A stretch of 64,000 nucleotides of DNA from Sclerotiophoma versabilis. Lineage: Eukaryota; Ascomycota; Dothideomycetes; Pleosporales; Didymellaceae. Positions 1 through 11,483 of the stretch are shown in pieces. The notes below the pieces were generated by a model. That model saw nothing but the letters and a program-made list of their open reading frames with translations. It searched no databases and was not told the origin of the DNA. The stretch spans positions 551,001 through 615,000 of the forward strand of contig JAAROD010000014.1 of assembly GCA_012274445.1 (NCBI GenBank), read 5' to 3'. Positions within the stretch are counted from its first letter, which is position 1. Each line of letters begins with the position of its first letter. The position numbers were made by a program, and so were the translations under genes.

Positions 1-911
1 GACGTGATGCTCGTGATGTTTGTGTTGATGGTGTTGGCAGAGGAGAGAGAACGCGCAATCGATAGGCAGCTAGCGCGCCTGGAAGAGTTCAGCGTCGATC
101 GCTTCCCTTCTCTTCCCCAGCCAGGGCCAGGCTAGGGCAGACCGTTGGCTCTGATGCAAAGGCGGGTCGGGGGATGGCCGCAGCCTTGGGAGAGGAAGGC
201 TCTCGAGACACAGAGGGAGCAACAGTGGGAACTTTGTGACACGCTGCGGTCGAGTCACCCTGCCATGCGGCGCTCGTCCTTGGGCTCTGCAGTGTCGCAG
301 TGTGTCCCCGGCCACAGGCTGAGGCTGCTCTTCCCGTCTGCCAGCCGCTGCTGCGTGCCCGCGCTGCTCATCAGTCAGCAGGATCAAGGAGCCAAGGTGG
401 AGCAGCGAAGTGCAAGCGGAGCGGCAATAGGGGGGATCAGCATAAAGGGGCTGCAAAAATAGATAGATTACCGCTGTCCCAGTCCCCCCGTCAACACAGA
501 CCAACAGGCGGCGGGCGGGCGAGGGCTGCGAAGGCGAGAAGGCGAGCTAGAATCGCAGCAGCCCCATCATTTTGAGCAGACGGCCATTCCAACCCCTTTG
601 CTGCTGTCAACGGCGCTCCAGCTGTGCTTCAGTGTTTTCCTTCGTTTTAGGACTCTCCACCACATTCGCTGATAATAATTGTATTCACTTGCACGGCACT
701 GCAACCCGCACAGAGCGTGTTGTTCTCCTGAGCCTGCTGCATTCCAGCTAATCTCGGTTCCATACCAGCGCGCAACTGCATACCGCTGCCTCAACACCCA
801 GCAGGACCCCATTTGCGCAAACTGCCAGCGTCAACTGCCACACGGCACACGCCCGCTCCTGTCTGACACCTCCACTTGCTTCACAGTCCCACGGGGACGC
901 GCCTATTGAAA
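1..911 (+). promoter_or_regulatory. Upstream region of the class V chitin synthase gene
   Basis: No convincing coding signal on either strand; the short open frames here have no family look and no splice logic. The stretch leads to the chitin synthase ATG at 912, which has a favourable A at -3. In many filamentous fungi the two myosin-motor chitin synthase genes (class V and its relative) lie head to head. The partner, if present, would start to the left of this window; that is inference only. Confidence 0.5.
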
Positions 912-3900
912 ATGGCTGCGAATCCTTTGCAGCAGCCCTCTCTCGCTCTGCTGCCCCAGCACCAGCAGACCGACACGGGCCTCACCTCCGCCCTCGCCAG
1001 TCGTTTCCACGCACACATGCCCACTGCGACCCTCTCGTCGCACGCCATCATATCCCTCAACACATACACAGACCCCAGCCGAGGCGTAGACGGTGGCGAG
1101 GATGGAAGCGCCGTTCAGGCCGCTAAGGACCTTGCGGGGAGAGCATACATGCGTTTGGGACAGCGATCAGAGGACCAGGCCATCGTCTTCCTGTGAGTTG
1201 CTGCACTATCCGCAGTCCGTCGACACCGCATCCACTAACACGCAATAGGGGCGAGACTGGTGCAGGAAAGACCACAATCCGCGGACACATGCTCAGACAG
1301 CTCCTCTCGTACTCGGCCACACCATTGTCCAAGAAGATCGAATGCGCCAACTTCGTCTTCGAGGCCTTCACGACGACCAAGTCGCTCACTACGCCCTCAG
1401 CCTCCAAGTCTGGACTCATGCTGGAGCTTCAGTACAACACATCGACCTCCAACCACGCAACCCTGCTAGGTGCACAGTACCTCGCCCACCGACTCGAGCG
1501 AAGCAGACTCGCCTCTGTCCCGACCGGAGAACGCAATTACCACGTGCTCTACTACCTTCTCTCGGGCACCAGTCTTGCTGAGAAGAAGCACCTGTATCTT
1601 GACCATGGCAACAATGAGGCTGCAGGCACTCGCACATCGCTCGGCGCGAACAAGAGATGGCGATACCTCGGTCACCCAACCCAGCTGAAGGTTGGCATTG
1701 ATGATGCAGCCGGCTTCCAAGAGTTCAAGACGGCACTGCGCAAGCTTGAATTTGGCAAGGACAGCATCGCCGGTATCTGTGAGATGATGGCCACCATCCT
1801 GCATATTGGTCAGCTTGAGTTTGAGACTGGTCAGTCGACGACTCCTTCTGCCGATGACAGTGGCGGCTACTCACACGAGGGCGGCGAGACCATCACAGTC
1901 GTAAAGAACAAGGACTGTTTGGTCCCTATCGCCCAGTTCTTGGGCGTAACCATCAGCGATCTTGAAGAAAGTCTGCGATACAAGTCAAAGACACTGTACC
2001 GAGAGCGCGTTACAGTCATGCTAGACCCCAAGGGTGCCCGCGCCAACGCTGATGAGCTTGCACGCTCGCTTTACTCTCTCCTTGTCACATATGTCATTGA
2101 ACAGAGCAACGCCAGGATCTCCAGCTCCAATGACCAGCTCACCAACACAGTCAACCTCGTAGATTTCCCTGGGTTTGCCATCTCATCTGGAACCGGATCT
2201 TCACTGGATCAGTTGCTCAACAACGCCGCGAATGAGTCCCTCATGACCTTCTGCCAAGAGAGTTTCTTCCAGCGTCAAATACAGGAGATGGAGGCAGAAG
2301 AGATCAACTTGCCCCCGCTGCAGTTCTACGACAGCTCGGAGGCTAAGATCGGGCTTCTCAAGTCAGGGAACGGCCTTCTGAGCATCCTCGACGACCAAAT
2401 GCGCCGCGGAAAGACCGACATGCAGTTCCTCGAGGCTATCCGTAAGCGATTTGATGGAAAGAACCAATCTATCCTTCCTGGCAGCTTAACCGTTGTCCAG
2501 CCTGGCAGCAATTTCCCCACACCCAACACTTCCCCATCCTTCACTGTTCGTCACTACGCCGGTGATGTCGACTACAGTGTTGAGGGCCTTATCGAAGAGA
2601 ACGCAGACACCATTTCTGGGAACATGATGCAGTTATTGCAGTCTTCACAGTCACCGTTTGTCCAGCAATTGTTTGGTCAGGATGTACTTCAGAAGATCTC
2701 TCACCCGAAGGAGAAGTCCGCCATCGTCCAGGCTTCGGTCAGCTCCAAGCCTACGCGCATGCCCAGCATGGCTCGTCGTAAGGAGAAGACTGGGAGATAC
2801 GGCCGCCAGTTGAACGTCTTCGACGAGGAGGTTCTTAGCGATACAGAGAGTAACGTCTCAGGCTCTAGGAAGAACGGCGAGTCTTCGTCGAAAACGAAAC
2901 AGACCGGAGCTGCTGGCCAATTCGTCAGTTCGCTGAAGACCATCGAAAACCAGCTGCGCAAAGCCAATCCGTACTTCGTATTCTGTCTGAAGCCAAACGA
3001 TCGCCGCATTGCCAATCAGTTCGATAGCAGATGCGTTCGTCAACAGCTGCAAGCGTACAGCATTCCAGAACTCAGTCAGCGGCTCCGTGTCGCGGATTAC
3101 AGCATTTTCATGCCTTTCGCTGAGTTCTTGGGTCATGCGCAAACAGACACAGCCATTGTTGGCAGTGAGAGAGAGAAGGTTGAGATGGTCTTGGACAGCA
3201 GACCCTGGCGCGAGAACGAAGTCCGCGTCGGTACCACTGGTGTCTTCTTGAGCGAGAGATGCTGGCTCGAAATCGCTAACATCGCGGATCTGCCACCTAC
3301 CGCCCGCGGTTACACAGGCTCAGAGGACAACCTCTTGACTCCTGATGCCGGTCGATCCTACGGCGACTCCCGTGTCGGTCTACTGTCGACTCCTGGAGGC
3401 GGCGAGTACTACAACGACAAGGGAGGCAACTACTTCGGTAGCAGGGACATTGATGCCCGTTCTGAGGCTCCCTCTGGAGTTACTGGTGACATGTTTCATG
3501 GCCTAGAGCAGCACAACGTCATCGATGAAAAAGCAGCCAACGACAAGATGGAAGAGGTAGATGTTCTCCCCGTCTCCGGAAGCCGTAAGCGATGGGTGTT
3601 CTGCGTATATGCCCTTACCTGGTTCGTACCGGACTTTTTGATCCGTGTTGTGGGCCGGATATCACGCAAAGATGTGCGAATGGCTTGGCGCGAGAAGCTG
3701 GCCATCAACATGCTCATCTGGCTCAGTTGCGCGTCTGTCATTTTCCTCATGATCGGTTTCCCGATGTTGATCTGTCCTACCCAGCATGTGTACTCCACAG
3801 CTGAGCTGACATCTTTCAACGGCGAAGATGGCGCTGCATCATACATCGGTATCCGCGGTATCGTCTACAATCTTGGCGACTTTATACCTGCCCATTACCC

Positions 3901-6545
3901 CAACATTGTTCCTTCCAAGAGTCTCGAGAAATATGCTGGAAAGGATGCAACCAATCTGTTCCCTGTTCAAGTTTCAGCATTGTGTGCTGGCAAAGGCAAT
4001 AGCATCCACCCAGGCGTTCAACTCAACTACAGAAACTCGAACTACACTGAGACAGCAAACAACATCATCAGTACCACGGATCAGAACGCCAAATACCACG
4101 ATTTCCGTTGGTTTACTAATGATTCTCGTCCAGACTGGTGGTACGAGCAGCAGGTTTTCATGAAGTCCAATTACATGAAGGGTCGCATCGGTTACAGCCC
4201 TACCTACCTGAAGACCCTGGCTTCCAAGCAGAACGCAATCGCCTACATGAACAACAAAGTGTACGACTTGACGGCATACTCGCTCGGAGGCCGTAGCGTA
4301 CTATATCCCCCCACTGAGCAGCCGGCAGCAGATGTGCCGGACGTCAACTTCATGGAGGACAGCGTAGTCGACATTTTCCGTGTCCAAGCTGGTAAGGATA
4401 TCAGCAAGTACTGGGACAACCTCAACTTAGACCCGACCATCAAGAACAACATGAAGGTCTGCCTCGACAATTTGTTCTACGTTGGTGATCTGGATACCAG
4501 GAGCTCTGCCAAGTGTCTGTTCGCCAAGTACTTCCTTCTTGCTATCTCCATTCTTTTGGTCAGTGTCATTGGTTTCAAGTTCTTCGCTGCCCTTCAATTC
4601 GGTGGCAAGACAATGCCGGAGAACATCGACAAGTTCATCATCGCTACGGTTCCGGCTTATACCGAGGATGAAGAGTCCCTTCGCCGTGCCATTGACTCCG
4701 CTGCCCGGATGAAGTACGACGACAAGCGTAAACTGCTCGTCATCATCTGTGACGGTATGATTATCGGTCAAGGCAACGACAAGCCCACCCCCCGCATCGT
4801 TCTTGACATCCTTGGTGTGCCTGAGGCTACCGATCCCGATCCGCTCAGCTTCGAAAGTTTGGGTGAGGGTATGAAGCAACACAACATGGGCAAGTGCTAC
4901 TCAGGTCTTTACGAAGTACAAGGTCACATCGTACCTTTCTTGGTCGTTGTCAAGGTTGGCAAGCCTTCTGAGGTTTCCAAGCCCGGTAACCGTGGCAAGC
5001 GTGACTCGCAGATTGTTCTTATGAGGTTCTTGAACCGCGTTCACTACAACCTTCCTATGAGCCCTCTCGAGCTGGAGATGCACCATCAAATTAGGAACAT
5101 CATCGGTGTGAACCCAACATTCTACGAGTTCCTGCTCCAGATTGACGCCGATACCTCCGTCGCTCCTGACGCAGCCACTCGGTTCGTTGCAGCCTTCCTC
5201 AACGATACCCGCCTCATCGCCATTTGCGGTGAAACTGCTTTGTCCAACGCCAAATCTTCGTTCACCACCATGATGCAGGTTTATGAATATTTCATCTCTC
5301 ACAACCTGACCAAGGCGTTCGAGAGTTTGTTCGGTTCTGTTACCTGTCTTCCCGGTTGTTTCACAATGTACCGCATCCGTGCTGCAGAGACTGGCAAGCC
5401 CCTTTTCGTCAGCAAGGAGGTCGTCGAAGCTTACCAGGAAATCCGTGTCGATACGCTGCACACAAAGAACTTGTTGCACCTTGGTGAAGATCGTTACCTG
5501 ACGACTCTGCTTCTCAAGTTCCACTCCAAGTACAAGACCAAGTACACCTTGCGCGCAAAGGCATGGACTGTGGCGCCTGACAGCTGGTCCGTCTTCATGT
5601 CCCAACGTCGTCGCTGGATCAACTCCACAGTGCACAACCTTGTCGAGCTGATTCCTCTTCAGCAGCTCTGTGGTTTCTGCTGCTTCAGTATGCGATTCAT
5701 CGTCTTCCTGGATTTGATCTCGACCATTGTACAGCCTGTCATCGTTGTCTACATCGGTTACCTCATCTATTCCTTGGTCTGGACTCCCGACATTGTCCCC
5801 ATCACAGCCTTCATTCTTTTGGGAGCTATCTATGGTCTACAAGCCATCATCTTCATCATCCGTCGCAAGTGGGAGATGATCGGTTGGATGCTGATTTACA
5901 TCGTTGCCACTCCCGTCTTTGCCTTTGGTCTCCCACTGTACGCTTTCTGGCACATGGACGATTTCTCCTGGGGTAACACTCGTGTTGTCACTGGTGAGAA
6001 GGGTCAGAAGGTCGTGGTCTCGGACGAGGGCAAGTTCGATCCCGCCAGCATCCCTAAGAAGAGGTGGGAGGAGTACCAAGCAGAGATGTGGGAGCAGCAC
6101 ACCATCAGGGACGATCAGTCGGTTGTCTCAGGTTACACATACGCTACCAAGAAACCGTTCGGCGCCGGCTCTATCATGGGTTCAGAATATGGTGGCATGC
6201 CGCCGTCCAGGCCTATGTCTCACCTCGACATTCCCCGTTACGGCAACCACTCGCGTATGAGCCTTGCGCCCAGCGGCTACGGAGGTGACAGCATGGAGAT
6301 GTCTCATCTGCCAAGCGACGAGGAGATCTTGAACCAGATCAAGGTCATCCTCGCCAACTCCGACCTGATGACAGTCACCAAGAAGTCTGTCAAGCAGCAG
6401 CTCGAGCAAATGTAAGTTCTCCGAATCACTTCACCATCTAGCAATTACTGACTTCTCCACCAGCTTCGGATGCGATCTTACACTGAAGAAGGCTTACATT
6501 GGCGAAGCCGTCGAACAACTGCTCCTCAATGGGCAAATGCATTAG
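912..6545 (+). CDS. csmA: Class V chitin synthase with N-terminal myosin motor-like domain
   Basis: Polymerises UDP-GlcNAc into chitin at growing hyphal tips and septa. Exons are 912..1192, 1249..6411 and 6464..6545, giving 1841 aa, close to the usual ~1850 for this class. The first junction falls just before the P-loop GETGAGKTT (about residue 95), so the motor domain keeps its nucleotide-binding loop. The switch I region is degenerate (TTPSASKSGL), as in class V relatives. A cytochrome b5-like part with flanking membrane segments begins near residue 877. The catalytic chitin synthase domain carries DAD (near 1393), EDRYLT and QRRRW (near 1546), followed by membrane helices. The last intron splits a C-terminal DEK-type domain, and exon 3 supplies its final 27 residues. 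Family and class are confident; the symbol follows the Aspergillus name. Confidence 0.95.
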
Positions 6546-7712
6546 TCATGCAGTCCAGCGTAGTGTTTTTCTCATATCGACGCGGTGACGGCCTGTCCAC
6601 GCTTCACGACTTCGTTCAGCCCCCTCACAGCGGGCATGTGTCTCAACTATCATTACTATTTAATCATGCTCATGGAAGCAAGTGCGTTCATTCTGTAGGA
6701 AAGGGCACCGGTGGCCGGTGATGGCGTTGTTACTATTACATATTGAGATTTGCTGCATTTGACCTGGCCATTAGGCTCTTTTTGCATGGGATGGGTCAAA
6801 ATAGGAATATGGTGTAAGAATTAAGAGAGGTTATGGTTTGATCAATCGACGTGCTTTCGTTGCATTTCTTTCTCATCCAAAGCCATTGAGATTTGACATG
6901 ACTGTAAGAGCACTCACTGCTGAGAATCAATCATCTTGGTGTCTTCCACCTCTCAGAGCATCTTGCATGCCTGCAGAGGCCGCTCCCCGGCCAGCGTTGA
7001 GAAGTTGAAGTCGGTCAGCTTCCGTTCGGGCGTTTCAGTCAAGCATTCGCGAATGTAAGCAATGCACCGAGTGCCTCGATTCGCTCAAGTTTGTGCCAGT
7101 CTCCAAGGGGGGTATTGTTCCTGCCCTGCGGTACATGGCTGTCGTACGCTGTGCGCTCAGTGTAAGTGTTTCGCCGTCCTGATATGACCCTCGTGGTATC
7201 AGCGTTGAGTTCCTGCTCGTCATCAGCGTTGCTTCGTTCGGCCTCTTCAGTTGCAACTCCATGTCGCAGATTGACGGAGTTCAGAGGGGTTTGAAGAGGC
7301 GGAACTGTAGGCTTTGTCATCTTGATTACCCCCTGCTCACGAGTCTTGATTAGATCGAGCTACGATCTCAATACTCACTTAGTTGGGGAGCGTTGATTCT
7401 GGGTTGGATGAGCTATCAGCCTGGATATTGTGGAATTTACAGTCATGAAGATGGTATTGTGCTGCGACGATCCTGTAGCTTTGGATCTGCCTAATGATTC
7501 GCATCGGCTCGAGAGCACAATGTGAGATCACAGTGAGATCGCTCAGCACTGATTTTCAACTTGGTGAGTGGATTTTAAGCCCTCGATACACTGTTCACTG
7601 ACGATGTGGCAAGCAGTTTCGGGTTGAATGAAATTGTCCAACTAGCCACCTATCCTGCAAACACCCACTCTAACCAGTTGCTTGTCATCATTTTTTCCAC
7701 CAACAAACAATC
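6546..7712. other. Intergenic region
   Basis: Holds the 3' flank of the chitin synthase gene and the promoter of the small membrane-protein gene at 7713. A 93-codon minus-strand frame (7039..7320) is polar and protein-like but has no recognisable domain, and the opposite strand is also open there, so I do not call it. Confidence 0.5.
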
Positions 7713-8204
7713 ATGCGCTTCACATACGCTGCCGCTTGTTCTTTGGCTGCCGGCAGCTTTACAGTGACCCTAGCACTGCCAGTTCCCATCTCGGAGAATC
7801 ATTGTATATGGCCAATATCAACACGCATAGTGGCATGGAAATCGACTCTTGCACCACGACAAGCGTGGGACTGGGCGTCCGTAACATCTGTTCCAGCCTG
7901 GACATCTCCCGAACCAAATTCTATCTACAGCCCTCCGCAATTGTCTGTAGCAGCACCGTCAATTTCCTACTCATACACTGACGTGCCGACAGCAACTGCA
8001 ACGCTACAGGCAGAAAGCAACGAAGCTTACATGCCGCTGCAGGACAAGTTCGGTAGCCGCGCGATGCTTGTCGCATTCGGTGTCGTTGGCATAGTGGTAC
8101 TCATCACCGGGGTCTGGGCAATCATCGCACACCGCAACGGTCGGCGCCCGTTCGCTTGTTTCGGTAGCTGTGTCGGACGCAAGGAAGACGCCGGAGTAGC
8201 CTGA
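7713..8204 (+). CDS. Small secreted-entry, single-pass membrane protein, function unknown
   Basis: Not recognised as a family. The 163-aa single-exon frame begins with a typical signal peptide (MRFTYAAACSLAAGSF, cleavage plausible after the LALP stretch). A Ser/Thr/Pro-rich ectodomain of about 90 residues follows. A strong membrane helix lies near residues 110-133 (MLVAFGVVGIVVLITGVWAI), followed by a short basic, cysteine-containing tail. The predicted topology is outside N-terminus and cytoplasmic C-terminus, as in small fungal wall-associated proteins. The next gene downstream on the same strand also encodes a Ser/Thr/Pro-rich single-pass protein. I chose the ATG because it starts the signal peptide. 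The function is open. Confidence 0.6.
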   Translation: MRFTYAAACSLAAGSFTVTLALPVPISENHCIWPISTRIVAWKSTLAPRQAWDWASVTSVPAWTSPEPNSIYSPPQLSVAAPSISYSYTDVPTATATLQAESNEAYMPLQDKFGSRAMLVAFGVVGIVVLITGVWAIIAHRNGRRPFACFGSCVGRKEDAGVA

Positions 8205-8705
8205 TATGGTTCTATAGATTCAGAGATAGCCCTTGTTGGTGCTGGACGCCACTACGACTGTCGCCCGGTTTCTGTGCAGCCCCAGCCATTTCCTACGTCG
8301 GTGCCTCAACGTCCTGAAACGGCGCGGCATCAGATACCTCGTCGGCCTCTGCCTCAGCCTGAATGGGCGCGTGAGTTCTGAAAAGTTGTCTCTAATGGAA
8401 GCTGTTAGTTGTTCAAAACATGGCCTTGTTGCCGCGAATCGTTACTGTAGATCGTTGCCGTGATTCTATGCCTTGTCAATTCACAGACCCATATAACATC
8501 GTGAAACAGAATATCAATACGTACCTTCTCGTTGTTGTCGAGTGCTCAGATCTCATGCAGCGCTGCATTGTGCGTGCACACAACATCACAGTGTGGATGA
8601 CCAACCATTCCGTTATCTCTGGATATCACGCGTGCTCCTCATCTCGAACCAGGTTTCCTTGTTCAACTCAGGGCTACTCAGACATTCATTGCATCTTTCA
8701 ACGGA
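8205..8705. other. Intergenic region or missed 5' exon of the next gene
   Basis: No clear gene. The reading frame of the downstream gene stays open back to about 8601, so a 5' exon carrying a signal peptide could lie here, but I found no convincing ATG plus donor. Confidence 0.4.
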
Positions 8706-9707
8706 ATGTCCCCAGTCAATCTCTCCAGTTTCAACTGGCCTGTCGCAACGACTGGAACGCCTAATCAGTCAAAGCTCACTTCGCATCTCTCATCTGGTAT
8801 GTCGGAAGCCATGGTAGCAGTCTCATGTACAGAGGCGATAACGCACGTTCTTTCAGTAACGCAGTCAACCGGTTCCATGATGACCTCCGCCATCCAGACC
8901 ATCCGCGTTGCAGTAACCTCGACGATACTCCACAAACCACCCCTATCCATCCCCAAGGCTTCTTTGATCCACCAGACAAAGCCGCTGGACTTCCACCCAC
9001 CGCATTTCCCAACCGAAACCGAAGCCCCAGCACCAGAAGCCACAGTATCAATCTTCAACCTCTACAATCCGCCCGCGGACCCAGTTCCCTCAATCCTCGC
9101 CTCGCCACCTCCCACAAAGTCAAACTCCAGCCCACCGCCCGACCCCTCTCTTTCTCAGGAAGAAAATCCCACCCCATCACCAACTCTCTCTTCAGCAATC
9201 GCAGGCATCGTCCTCGGCTCCACCGCACTCATTGTCATCCTCATAGCACTCGCACTCTACCTCTCCCGCCGACGAAACACCAAGCCACAGAGCGACGCAG
9301 AATCCCCGACCACCGAGGAGATACTCGAGGCGAAGATGCAGCGCGCGCGCGCCCTGGGTATGAAGCGCTGGTCAGCGCAGTGCACGACGGCAAGCAAAGA
9401 GCGATTCGCGAGCCTCAAGGCGGCAAAAATGGCGGCGAAGCAGGCAGTGAAAGCGCACGATGCTATCATCGAAGAAGAAGAAGAAGAAGAAGAAGAAGAA
9501 GAAGAAGAAGAAGAAGAAGAAGAAGAAGAAGAAGAAGAAGAAGAAGCAGCAATCGACGGTTATAATAACGACAACACAAAGACAAAGACAAAGATTGAGG
9601 GAACGGTGATAATAGAGGGAAATCATAGTCAAGCGCGTTGTCCTTCGGGATTAGCGATGCATCCACCAACGCCCTTGGCGGCTGGGTTCAAGGCCAGTAG
9701 TGCCTAG
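8706..9707 (+). CDS. Single-pass membrane protein with Ser/Thr/Pro-rich ectodomain and poly-glutamate tail
   Basis: Function unknown. The 333-aa frame has a Ser/Thr/Pro-rich region (1-160), a strong membrane helix at about 163-186 (IAGIVLGSTALIVILIALAL) followed by basic SRRR, and a cytoplasmic Ala/Lys-rich helix. An uninterrupted run of 25 glutamates (256-280), encoded only by GAA codons, comes next. The architecture resembles fungal wall-stress-sensor-like or mucin-like proteins, which normally have an N-terminal signal peptide and often a WSC domain. Neither is visible here, so the true start may be an upstream exon; the frame is open to about 8601. The glutamate run is likely to vary in length between strains. 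Confidence 0.55.
   Translation: MSPVNLSSFNWPVATTGTPNQSKLTSHLSSGMSEAMVAVSCTEAITHVLSVTQSTGSMMTSAIQTIRVAVTSTILHKPPLSIPKASLIHQTKPLDFHPPHFPTETEAPAPEATVSIFNLYNPPADPVPSILASPPPTKSNSSPPPDPSLSQEENPTPSPTLSSAIAGIVLGSTALIVILIALALYLSRRRNTKPQSDAESPTTEEILEAKMQRARALGMKRWSAQCTTASKERFASLKAAKMAAKQAVKAHDAIIEEEEEEEEEEEEEEEEEEEEEEEEEAAIDGYNNDNTKTKTKIEGTVIIEGNHSQARCPSGLAMHPPTPLAAGFKASSA
9471..9545 (+). repeat. (GAA)25 trinucleotide microsatellite, coding
   Basis: Perfect GAA repeat of 25 units in frame, coding for glutamates 256-280 of the surrounding membrane protein. A stepwise length change would keep the frame. The minus strand of the same tract yields spurious poly-Phe and poly-Leu frames. Confidence 0.97.
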
Positions 9708-10620
9708 GTTGTGTAGTGTGAGTAGCATGAGTGCGTAGAGGAGTCTATAGGATCTAGCTGTTCGATTTGCGGGTTCGATATTCATTGCAGTTGCTCGTGT
9801 AATTGTGTTCAGTCAGCATTGTTTATCGTTGTGGTGTCCTGTTTGCTCTACTGAGATACTCTACCTCTGTGCACTGGGGATCCGTTTAAGCTCTTGAACT
9901 ATAGGGTATCTGGGTTTTGTGGTGGGTTGTGAGGGTGTCATAGGTGCTGTGCTGTGCTGTGTTAGTGCTGTATAGAGGGGGGAGAAAGGTAAAGGGGGGG
10001 GGGGGGGCAAAGTCTAAGGTGCAAGGCGTAAGTAACAAGGGGATAATAAACGCGTGAGACAAATTAGTAGAGAAAGTAGATAGTAGAAAGATATATAAAC
10101 CCTCTTTAGAAGACGTAAGAATGCATTTAACAAAGATGGTAATCAGATAGGGAATAGTATTAAGAAAGAAGGGGTAGGGAAAGAAAAAGGAATAATATAA
10201 AAAAAGATTTAAATATCCCTTTACTCCTAAAATATGTTTTAAGTAGACAGAATACCTCTTCAGCATCCTTAAACCCTTGCTCTTCTGCTTCTGCTTGCCT
10301 GCTAGTCTGCGTCTAAACAGACCTTACGTACCTGCTATTAGGTATTAGTATTAGTAAACACTTACTCTACTAGTGCGCAGCGTATTCTCTTACCTTATAG
10401 AGCTGCCACGCCTACCTGCAGCGCTCTGCTGTCCTTAGGACGTAACAGCATGCAAACGTTAGACACAGCACCTGCAGTTTTCGCGCTGGCATAAGGGCGG
10501 TGAGAGGCTCTGCATGCGTTCTGGACTAGGATTCTGAGACCGTTCTGCACTCGATTGCTGGCTTCGAGGTTGATTTTCTCGTCGCTTGTATACTAAGACT
10601 TTAGATACGGTGGGAGGGCG
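9708..10620. other. TA-rich, relic-like intergenic stretch with G14 tract
   Basis: No coding gene supported. The stretch holds three TGTGC units near 9945, a run of 14 G at 9994-10007, and then about 250 bp of strongly A/T-rich sequence (10008-10260). A segment rich in TA steps with few complex codons follows (10260-10480). This texture is typical of decayed, RIP-mutated transposon remnants in ascomycetes, but no terminal repeats or transposase motifs are visible. Confidence 0.4.
9994..10007 (+). repeat. Homopolymer G14
   Basis: Fourteen consecutive G in the relic-like stretch; the length is prone to sequencing or assembly error. Confidence 0.95.
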
Positions 10621-11093
10621 TTATGAGAGTGCTGTAGTTGAGGCTGCGGATCGCTTCTTAGAGTGTTGCTGACCGCTAGATATGTTGTCCGTGTTTATAG
10701 CGCTATGGCTCGAGACTCGCTTAGATCTCTCGCTGTTTTTGCTATCCTCAATGATAGGCCTTTGCCTCTTTGCTGGAGTGCGCAATGCAGATGCTGTGTC
10801 TAGTGTTCTGGTGTTGTTTTGTAGAGTGGACAACTCAGCGCTAGTGTCTAGCAGGGCTACAACAGTAAGTAATAGAAGCTTTTCGTTAGAGGTAGGGACG
10901 TACCGTTGTTGCTAGAATTTGAGCTGCTCTGCCCCCGCTCTGTAGCTGATGTGCTCTCATTGTTGCTTCTAGCCCTTGCGTTGAGTTGATTGAGCTTCGT
11001 TACTGCCGATGTCCAATCCTGTAGCGTTGCTGGTCTTGATTTCTTTATATCCTGCTCTCGGCGAGAACCAACAGATCGCTTGGCTGGAAACAT
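10621..11093 (-). CDS. Small orphan basic protein, two exons
   Basis: Not recognised. Exon 1 (11093..10904) and exon 2 (10856..10621) are separated by a 47-bp intron with donor GTACGT and a TAG acceptor. The joined frame is 141 aa. The protein is hydrophilic and low in complexity, rich in Ser, Asn, Thr, Lys and Arg. It has a basic patch (AKRSVGSRR near the start, TPAKRQRP later), which suggests nucleic-acid binding or nuclear location. The upstream minus-strand sequence is pyrimidine-rich, as in fungal promoters and leaders. It sits beside the TA-rich relic-like stretch and shares its base texture, so it could be a lineage-specific gene or part of an old mobile element. Confidence 0.45.
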
Positions 11094-11483
11094 TGCGCTT
11101 ATGAGATGATGGTAAGAACTAAGTAACGGTTGAGGAAAGATCGATAAATGGTTTGGTATCAGGGCACTGGCGGAGAAGAATGATTGAGGTCTGAGATTCA
11201 GAAGGGAGGACTGAGCTAGGTTGGTGTACAACTGGTGAGCGAGGGATAAGTAAACGGGAGGAGGTGAGAGACAAAATGAGAGGTGAGAGAATTGTGTAGA
11301 ATCCGTGAGTAGCGCGGAGACACTCACGTGGTAGCAGGCAGCCGAGCGAAGGAGATGAGATCCGAATGAGAAGTGGTAATAGAGCGATGCTACAAAAAAA
11401 CAGCCCTGCCAATCCAAAAAGAGAAGCGAAGCCAAGTAAATGGAACTTTGAATCGCAAACTCTAGGCAACAATGGCGCATGCC
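11094..11483. promoter_or_regulatory. Pyrimidine-rich (minus strand) upstream region of the small orphan gene
   Basis: On the minus strand this is rich in CT runs, as is usual in promoters and leaders of filamentous ascomycetes. A GTGAGT donor inside it suggests a possible leader intron. No coding sequence supported. Confidence 0.35.

Noticed and set aside
70..504. Minus-strand frame of 144 codons in the chitin synthase upstream region
   Set aside because: No domain, no splice logic, and both strands are open in parts; consistent with GC-rich promoter DNA.
4901..5635. Minus-strand open frame of 244 codons
   Set aside because: Antisense to the chitin synthase catalytic domain, which is strongly conserved on the plus strand.
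7039..7320. Minus-strand frame of 93 codons, polar and protein-like
   Set aside because: The opposite strand is equally open and there is no domain, so it cannot be told from chance.
8825..9565. Plus-strand frame ending in poly-Arg
   Set aside because: A frame-shifted reading of the membrane-protein gene; the alternative frame has a membrane helix and sensible composition.
9372..9669. Minus-strand frames with long poly-Phe and poly-Leu
   Set aside because: Produced only by the opposite strand of the GAA microsatellite.
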